Shown: in pieces, positions 15,816 through 19,623 of the stretch | Layout: each line of letters opens with the position of its first letter | Numbering within the stretch: position 1 is the stretch's first letter | Source of the DNA: Sutterella sp. UBA1442 | GTDB lineage: Bacteria; Pseudomonadota; Gammaproteobacteria; Burkholderiales; Burkholderiaceae_F | Direction of reading: 5' to 3' | Assembly: GCA_002329575.1 (NCBI GenBank) | Contig: DCTK01000040.1 | Span: 1 to 19,623, forward strand | Length of the DNA: 19,623 nt | Program-made: the position numbers and the translations under genes | Notes under the pieces: generated by a model | Seen by the model: only the letters and a program-made list of their open reading frames with translations | Databases searched by the model: none | Told to the model about the DNA's origin: nothing

Positions 15816-17429
15816 ATGTTTAAATTTGACGCTCAAGACTATCCTTACGCTTCCAAGCGCCACGTCGTCTACGCGAAAAACGGCATGAGCTGCGTAGGTA
15901 ACCCGTCCGGTGCCGCCGCAGGTCTTCGCGTTTTACAAAAAGGCGGTAACGCAATTGACGCAGCCGTTGCAGTCGCCACGGCTCAACCGGTTGTTGAACC
16001 GACAGGTAACGGTTTAGGTGCTGACTGCTTCGCATTGATTTGGTACCAAGGCAAGCTCTACGGTATCAATGGCTCCGGTCCCTTACCCAAATTGGCCTCC
16101 ATTGCCAAACTCAAAGAACGCGGCTTTGACTCCATTCCGCCCTATGGCGTGGAGCCGATCGACGTTCCGGGTGCTGTTGGCGGCTGGATGGCCATGCATG
16201 AGCGCTTCGGTCGCTTGCCCTTAGAAGAAGTGATGGCACCCGCCATTGAGTACGCCGAAAATGGCTACCCGGTCTCGCCCAACATCAGCCGCTTGTGGGA
16301 AGAAGCTTGGGGCATCTACGGCAAATTTAAGGATCGTCCGGAATTTAAGGGCTGGTTTGACACCTTTGCACCGAATAACACCTGGTACCGTCCCGGTGAA
16401 GTCTTCAAGAGCCCGGATATGGCTAAGACGTTGCGCGAAATCGCTGCCACAAAGGGCGAATCCTTCTACCGCGGCGAGCTTGCCAAGAAGATGGACGCCT
16501 TCATGAAAGAACACAACGGGTTCTTGCGCTATGAAGACTTGGCCGCTTATCACCCCGAATGGGTTGAGCCCATTAAGACCAACTACCGCGGCTATGACGT
16601 CTGGGAAATTCCGCCCAATAGCCACGGCATCACGGTGTTGATGGCCCTGAACATTTTGAAGGGCTTTGAGTTCGGCGAACGCGACACTGTCGATACGATG
16701 CACAAGCAAATCGAAGCTATGAAGCTTGCCTTCGTGGACACGATGGAATACGTGGCCGAGCCTTCTCACATGCTCGTGACGGCAGAACAATTGCTGTCGC
16801 AAAAGTATGCTGATGATCGCCGTGCTCTCATCAAACCCGATAGCGCTTTGATGCCTGAAGTGGGCGATCCGCGCTACAGCTCCACCGTCTACTTTGCAAC
16901 CGCTGACGCTGAAGGCAATATGGTGAGCATGATCCAAAGTAACTTCCGCGGCTTCGGCTCCGGTATCGTCATTCCGGGCACGGGCATCTCTTTGAATGAC
17001 CGCGCTCAAAACTTCCGCTTTGACGAAACGCATCCCAATGCCTACGAAGGTGGCAAGCGCCCGTACCACACGATCATTCCGGCCTTCATCAGCCAAGGCG
17101 ATAAGCCGATCAGTGCTTTGGGCATTATGGGCGGCTGGATGCAACCGCAAGCTCACTTGCAAGTGATCATGAACATGATTGACTTCGGTATGAACCCGCA
17201 ACAAGCCTTGGACGCTCCACGTTGGCAATGGATCGGTGGCAAGAAGGTGGAAGTCGAACAAGACACGCCCAATCACATCATCCGACTCTTGCAACGCATG
17301 GGTCACAACATCGTTGTGCAACCAGATCCCTATCACATGGGTCGTGGTCAAGTGATTTTGCGCGATGACAACGGTGTGCTTTGTGCCGGTACTGAAAAGC
17401 GTACGGACGGCCAGATTGCTTCTTGGTAA
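15816..17429 (+). CDS. ggt: Gamma-glutamyltransferase family protein, cytosolic type
   Basis: 537 residues. An N-terminal-nucleophile hydrolase that cleaves or transfers gamma-glutamyl groups of glutathione and related peptides. Visible: GNPSGAAAGLRVLQKGGNAIDAAVA split as NPSGAAAGLRVL / KGGNAIDAAVA near residues 28-53, PTGNGLGADCF, the self-cleavage site with nucleophile T357 in YSSTVYFATAD (usual form STTH; here STVY), SIQ-type loop MVSMIQSNF, and the C-terminal GIMGGWMQPQAH. The family is made as a precursor cut before the Thr. There is no signal peptide, unlike periplasmic E. coli Ggt (580 residues); this fits the cytosolic YwrD-like branch. GAGG precedes ATG. It follows the transporter gene by 29 bases. 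The last 20-odd codons and terminator recur in degraded form at 18732-18861. True activity could be another gamma-glutamyl or acyl hydrolase. Confidence 0.93.
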   Translation: MFKFDAQDYPYASKRHVVYAKNGMSCVGNPSGAAAGLRVLQKGGNAIDAAVAVATAQPVVEPTGNGLGADCFALIWYQGKLYGINGSGPLPKLASIAKLKERGFDSIPPYGVEPIDVPGAVGGWMAMHERFGRLPLEEVMAPAIEYAENGYPVSPNISRLWEEAWGIYGKFKDRPEFKGWFDTFAPNNTWYRPGEVFKSPDMAKTLREIAATKGESFYRGELAKKMDAFMKEHNGFLRYEDLAAYHPEWVEPIKTNYRGYDVWEIPPNSHGITVLMALNILKGFEFGERDTVDTMHKQIEAMKLAFVDTMEYVAEPSHMLVTAEQLLSQKYADDRRALIKPDSALMPEVGDPRYSSTVYFATADAEGNMVSMIQSNFRGFGSGIVIPGTGISLNDRAQNFRFDETHPNAYEGGKRPYHTIIPAFISQGDKPISALGIMGGWMQPQAHLQVIMNMIDFGMNPQQALDAPRWQWIGGKKVEVEQDTPNHIIRLLQRMGHNIVVQPDPYHMGRGQVILRDDNGVLCAGTEKRTDGQIASW

Positions 17430-17491
17430 TCAATAGTCTTTTGACGCTTTAATCTTCGACCCGAAAGGATTGTCTTTTCGGGTCGATTTTT
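17362..17491 (+). repeat. Direct repeat copy A: ggt 3' end plus terminator
   Basis: This stretch aligns without gaps to 18732-18861 (offset 1370 bases) with about 20 mismatches over about 130 bases by hand. It is the intact copy. Confidence 0.85.
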
Positions 17492-17493
17492 TT
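17456..17493 (+). terminator. Intrinsic terminator after ggt
   Basis: TCGACCCGAAA (17456-17466) pairs with TTTCGGGTCGA (17476-17486), perfect 11 bp, followed by seven T (17487-17493). Confidence 0.92.
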
Positions 17494-17502
17494 GTGTAGC
17501 GA

Positions 17503-18288
17503 TTAGAAACTGAGCGTTTCGTTGTCTTTTACGATGATAACGTCCTGCACTGCTCGCTTTGCCAAAGCCTCTTGCAAGGTTTTACGTGTAAGCGTTGCAT
17601 GTGGAACCGTGTCCATGTGCGAGGCAACGATCACAGCGTCAGGAGCCTCTTGCCGTACCTTCTCAATATCGCCGACATCCATAATTAATCGACCTTCATC
17701 GATAAGCGTCGCCGCGCAAGCATTAACAATAATCACATCGGGCGCGTGCTTGACTAAAGCTTTTTCAACGCCCTCAAACCAAACTGTATCGCCCGCAACA
17801 TAAAGCACCTTTTCTCCGTCAGCTTTAAAAACGACACCACAACTGTCGCCACAAGGCTTAATCGTGCCGTGCAGACCTTCAGTTTTGCAAAGACTCACCC
17901 CGTCAAATTGTGTTTCTTGCGTTAAAACACGAACATCTTTAAAACCGTTTTGCTGCATCACAGCGCAGTCGGACTCGTTTTGCACAAATGTTGTTACCGA
18001 TTTATCCAATGATGTACCGACTATTCCATCAAGACTCATATCGATATGATCCGGATGTACGTGCGTGATGATATAAGCATCTACGCCGTCGAGTACTTCT
18101 TCGACCGACATTGGTAAATCACACATCGGCATGGGAATAGTTTCCATGGCGGGATCCGGACATCGATACAAGGGCAACATTTGGAAAGTACCGAATGCTC
18201 CTTTGGGCATTAACCAAGGATCGATAAGAAACACCTTATTACAGTAGGTGAGTTTGAGCGTTGCATTGCGAATTTGATGTATTTTCAT
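17503..18288 (-). CDS. Metallo-beta-lactamase-fold hydrolase (UlaG-like)
   Basis: 261 residues. The metal motif THVHPDH gives H76, H78, D80 and H81; further ligands are H140 (EGLHG), D167 (VAGDTVW) and H224 (ASHMDTV). This is the layout of the Lactamase_B_2/UlaG-like cytosolic branch, not of antibiotic-hydrolysing lactamases. No signal peptide. Cys is frequent (C16, C43, C56, C108, C134, C146, C150, C191). Substrate unknown; a phosphodiester, lactone or thioester are family possibilities. AGGAG lies upstream of the ATG at 18288. It is divergent from a MerR-type regulator that very probably controls it. It is convergent with ggt. Confidence 0.88.
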   Translation of the reverse strand: MKIHQIRNATLKLTYCNKVFLIDPWLMPKGAFGTFQMLPLYRCPDPAMETIPMPMCDLPMSVEEVLDGVDAYIITHVHPDHIDMSLDGIVGTSLDKSVTTFVQNESDCAVMQQNGFKDVRVLTQETQFDGVSLCKTEGLHGTIKPCGDSCGVVFKADGEKVLYVAGDTVWFEGVEKALVKHAPDVIIVNACAATLIDEGRLIMDVGDIEKVRQEAPDAVIVASHMDTVPHATLTRKTLQEALAKRAVQDVIIVKDNETLSF

Positions 18289-18307
18289 GATTTATCTCCT
18301 AAATTCA

Positions 18308-18330
18308 ACATCAAAGGAATCTTTTGATGT
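18308..18330 (-). promoter_or_regulatory. Inverted repeat in the 5' leader of the MBL hydrolase gene
   Basis: ACATCAAA (18308-18315) / TTTGATGT (18323-18330), perfect 8-bp arms with a 7-base loop, just downstream of the MerR-type -10 and upstream of the ribosome binding site. It could fold in the mRNA or be a second operator. Confidence 0.35.
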
Positions 18331-18332
18331 AC

Positions 18333-18363
18333 AGTTTGAACCTTCAAGTTACTTGAAGGTCAA
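18333..18363 (-). promoter_or_regulatory. MerR-type promoter and operator driving the MBL hydrolase
   Basis: On the minus strand: -35 TTGACC (18363-18358), 19-base spacer, -10 CAAACT (18338-18333). The spacer is filled by a perfect dyad, arms ACCTTCAAG (18340-18348) and CTTGAAGGT (18352-18360) around TTA. A 19-bp spacer with a central dyad is the signature of promoters activated by MerR-family DNA distortion (compare copA/CueR, which also starts TTGACCTT). The dyad lies 7 bases before the merR start codon, so binding should also repress merR. Confidence 0.82.
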
Positions 18364-18366
18364 GAC

Positions 18367-18720
18367 ATGAAAATTGGAGAACTCGCTGCTCGAACAGGTT
18401 GCTCGGCCCCGACAATTCGCTTTTATGAAGAAAAAGGATTGATCTGCTCAAAACGCAACTTTGCTAATTATCGCGTCTACGATGAAGTGGCCATTGAGCG
18501 TTTGCAATTCATTGCCGATTGCCGGGCAAATGGGATGAAGTTATCGTGCATTGAAGAGCTTTTAGCCTGCCGAGATGACATTTCGAAAACGCCCGATAAC
18601 ATCCAAGAGCGTATCGAATCAATACGTACTCAAGCGCATGAGCACATCGAGCAAATGCACCGGATTCTCGCGTTTTTAGATGAACTAGGTAAGAAATTGA
18701 CAAAAGAAAAATCACGGTGA
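18367..18720 (+). CDS. MerR-family transcriptional regulator
   Basis: 117 residues. N-terminal winged helix-turn-helix: MKIGELAARTGCSAPTIRFY (residues 1-20), EEKGLI, then the wing RNFANYRVYDE; dimerisation coiled coil about 80-115. The DNA-binding half is close to the metal/redox subgroup, but the C-terminal Cys loop used by CueR, ZntR or CadR for metal binding is absent. Only C12, C27, C52, C61 and C68 occur, all N-terminal of the coiled coil. The effector is unknown. It is divergent from the MBL hydrolase and shares the promoter dyad with it, so it is presumably its activator and its own repressor. There is no obvious Shine-Dalgarno apart from GAAGG inside the dyad. Confidence 0.93.
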   Translation: MKIGELAARTGCSAPTIRFYEEKGLICSKRNFANYRVYDEVAIERLQFIADCRANGMKLSCIEELLACRDDISKTPDNIQERIESIRTQAHEHIEQMHRILAFLDELGKKLTKEKSR

Positions 18721-18731
18721 ATTTATTTTGT

Positions 18732-18861
18732 GTTATGCAAACGATATGCCTTGTACCGATACTGAAAAGCGTACGAACGATCAGATTGTTTCTTGGACAT
18801 CGATAATCTTTTGACGTTTTAATCTTCGTCCCGACAGGATTGTCTTTTCGGGTCGATTTTT
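18732..18861 (+). pseudogene. Remnant of a second ggt 3' end with decayed terminator (direct repeat copy B)
   Basis: Aligned to 17362-17491 without indels. In the ggt frame it still reads TEKRTNDQIVSW where intact ggt has TEKRTDGQIASW, but the stop TAA is changed to ACA and the frame runs to a later TGA. About 11 of 20 differences are G to A or C to T, the pattern of unselected decay. The terminator stem is preserved in part (CCCGA ... TCGGG, five T). No other part of ggt is found upstream; merR ends 11 bases before. Confidence 0.85.
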
Positions 18862-19296
18862 GTACTAATCACCTTCAAACCTCATAAGACAAAAAGCCCA
18901 AAGCTCTGCTCTCGCAAGAGAAGCTAGAATCGCTGCTTAAAATATTTTTATTCCTCTGGAGATAACATCTACTACATGTGAGATTCCTCAAGTTACTCCT
19001 GCCAAATAGGTTTTTCGCCATTAGGAAGATTAATGTATGGTCTTGCTCCTCTATTTTCGTCCATTTGACAACTCAGAATTTGCACTCAACTTGAGAGGAT
19101 TGTTTTTCATTTTTATCATAATTCTGCGAATACTGAAGAGGTTCCCAAAGGAATTGGACCTAGCGTACGACTTTCAATGGTTCAATTTCTTCTTTTCAAG
19201 TCAGAAAGAGTTTCTTTTTTCTACTGACTCTTCGATAATCTGTTCGCTGAATAATTTGAAGCATCCAATTTATAGGCTAACACGAACATCTGGGGT
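18862..19296. other. AT-rich stretch without a recognisable gene
   Basis: About 435 bases between the ggt remnant and the tRNA terminator. I see no ORF with family features on either strand; the longest curiosity is a minus-strand 30-codon ORF (18993-19085) without a clear ribosome binding site. A small imperfect hairpin lies at about 18902-18926. It is probably decayed DNA on the merR side of the cassette. Confidence 0.5.
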
Positions 19297-19339
19297 AGAA
19301 AGACAAAGAGCTAGAAAGTCTCAAAACTCTCTAGCTCTT
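19297..19339 (-). terminator. Terminator of the tRNA cluster
   Basis: On the minus strand a 13-bp stem with one G-U (arms 19339-19327 and 19318-19306, AAGAGCTAGAGAG / CTTTCTAGCTCTT), 8-base loop, followed by the T-rich TTGTCTTTCT. It starts 7 bases after the CCA of tRNA-Leu. Confidence 0.75.
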
Positions 19340-19345
19340 AAATTA

Positions 19346-19434
19346 TGGTGGCCGGGACGGGAATCGAACCCGTACGCCTTTTTATTGGCGGCGGATTTTA
19401 AGTCCGCTACGTCTACCAATTCCGTCACCCGGCC
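19346..19434 (-). tRNA. tRNA-Leu (anticodon UAA)
   Basis: 89 bases including encoded CCA (19348-19346). Acceptor stem GGCCGGG / CCCGGCC with discriminator A. The anticodon loop CTTAAAA gives UAA (19400-19398) inside stem GCGGA / TCCGC. A long variable arm (class II) and the T-arm with GTTCGATTC are present. Decodes UUA and, by wobble, UUG. Confidence 0.97.
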
Positions 19435-19483
19435 AACCAATTCTGTAAATGAAAAAAGCTCTAACGAGCTTCCTTCTGAAAAC

Positions 19484-19559
19484 TGGAGCGGGAAACGAGT
19501 CTCGAACTCGCGACCTCAACCTTGGCAAGGTTGCGCTCTACCAACTGAGCTACTCCCGC
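19484..19559 (-). tRNA. tRNA-Gly (anticodon GCC)
   Basis: 76 bases with encoded CCA. Starts GCGGGAGTAGCTCAGTTGG; anticodon stem-loop CAACC-TTGCCAA-GGTTG gives GCC; T-arm GTTCGAGAC; discriminator U as required for Gly. 49 bases upstream of tRNA-Leu on the same strand. Confidence 0.97.
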
Positions 19560-19592
19560 ATTCAAAGATGCGTCATCTTCCAGAGAAAAGCT

Positions 19593-19623
19593 TGGAGGCG
19601 CGAAGCGGAATCGAACCGCTGTA
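19593..19623 (-). tRNA. 3' end of a tRNA, probably tRNA-Cys, cut by the window edge
   Basis: The minus strand ends with T-arm AGCGGTTCGATTCCGCT, acceptor CGCGCC, discriminator U and CCA (19595-19593). U73 and an acceptor that would pair with GGCGCG fit tRNA-Cys, and Cys, Gly(GCC) and Leu(UAA) tRNAs are commonly clustered in proteobacteria. The anticodon is outside the window, so Gly is not excluded. Confidence 0.8.

Noticed and set aside
16221..17351. Long minus-strand open frame (376 codons) opposite ggt
   Set aside because: Shadow of the strongly coding ggt frame; its translation shows no family motifs.
17495..18750. Transposon or integron cassette carrying the MBL hydrolase and merR
   Set aside because: No transposase, integrase, attC-like site or terminal inverted repeats; only the ggt-derived direct repeats are seen.
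18993..19085. Minus-strand 30-codon ORF ending GARPYINLPNGEKPIWQE
   Set aside because: Short, no clear ribosome binding site for its GTG or internal ATG, no family recognised; could be a gene remnant but cannot be supported.
1..19623. CRISPR array or insertion sequence
   Set aside because: No regularly spaced repeats of 24-40 bases and no transposase-like coding sequence were seen on either strand.

Overview
The window looks like a chromosomal segment of a moderate-GC Gram-negative bacterium, most likely a betaproteobacterium. I favour a gut-type Sutterellaceae relative, but that is inference from gene style and content; no 16S or other marker is present to prove it. The left end (1-2900) is an accessory patch. 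It holds the 3' part of a decayed NERD-type SF1 helicase gene (frameshift plus amber stop) and an intact AAA/DUF4143 ATPase with its own palindrome-rich promoter region and strong terminators.

Region 2971-8385 (minus strand) is the translation block thrS / infC / rpmI / rplT. Two things are unusual. First, a 1.8-kb gene for a secreted TPR-like protein of unknown function sits between thrS and infC, and thrS ends in its own terminator. Second, the thrS leader shows a complete classical attenuator: a promoter, a 13-codon leader ORF with four consecutive Thr codons (MNKRFDSRTTTTR), mutually exclusive 1:2, 2:3 and 3:4 pairings, and an intrinsic terminator just before the thrS ribosome binding site. 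This predicts ribosome-mediated transcription attenuation of threonyl-tRNA synthetase by charged tRNA-Thr, and I consider it the main finding.

Region 8424-14375 holds metabolic and housekeeping genes: a YqhD/BDH-type iron-dependent alcohol dehydrogenase divergent from an M20 metallopeptidase across an 18-bp palindrome, a stand-alone RtcB RNA ligase, an EamA/DMT exporter, and an unusual protein with two membrane helices and a long basic Ala/Pro/Thr-rich tail containing AT-hook motifs.

Region 14614-18861 holds a probable operon of an unclassified secondary transporter and a gamma-glutamyltransferase without signal peptide (uptake plus intracellular breakdown of gamma-glutamyl compounds, inferred). 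Next comes a divergent metallo-beta-lactamase-fold hydrolase / MerR regulator pair controlled by a textbook 19-bp-spacer MerR promoter. This pair is bracketed by imperfect direct repeats of the ggt 3' end plus its terminator, the remnant of a ggt duplication. The right end is about 450 bp of apparently empty AT-rich DNA followed by a minus-strand tRNA cluster (probable Cys, partial; Gly-GCC; Leu-UAA).
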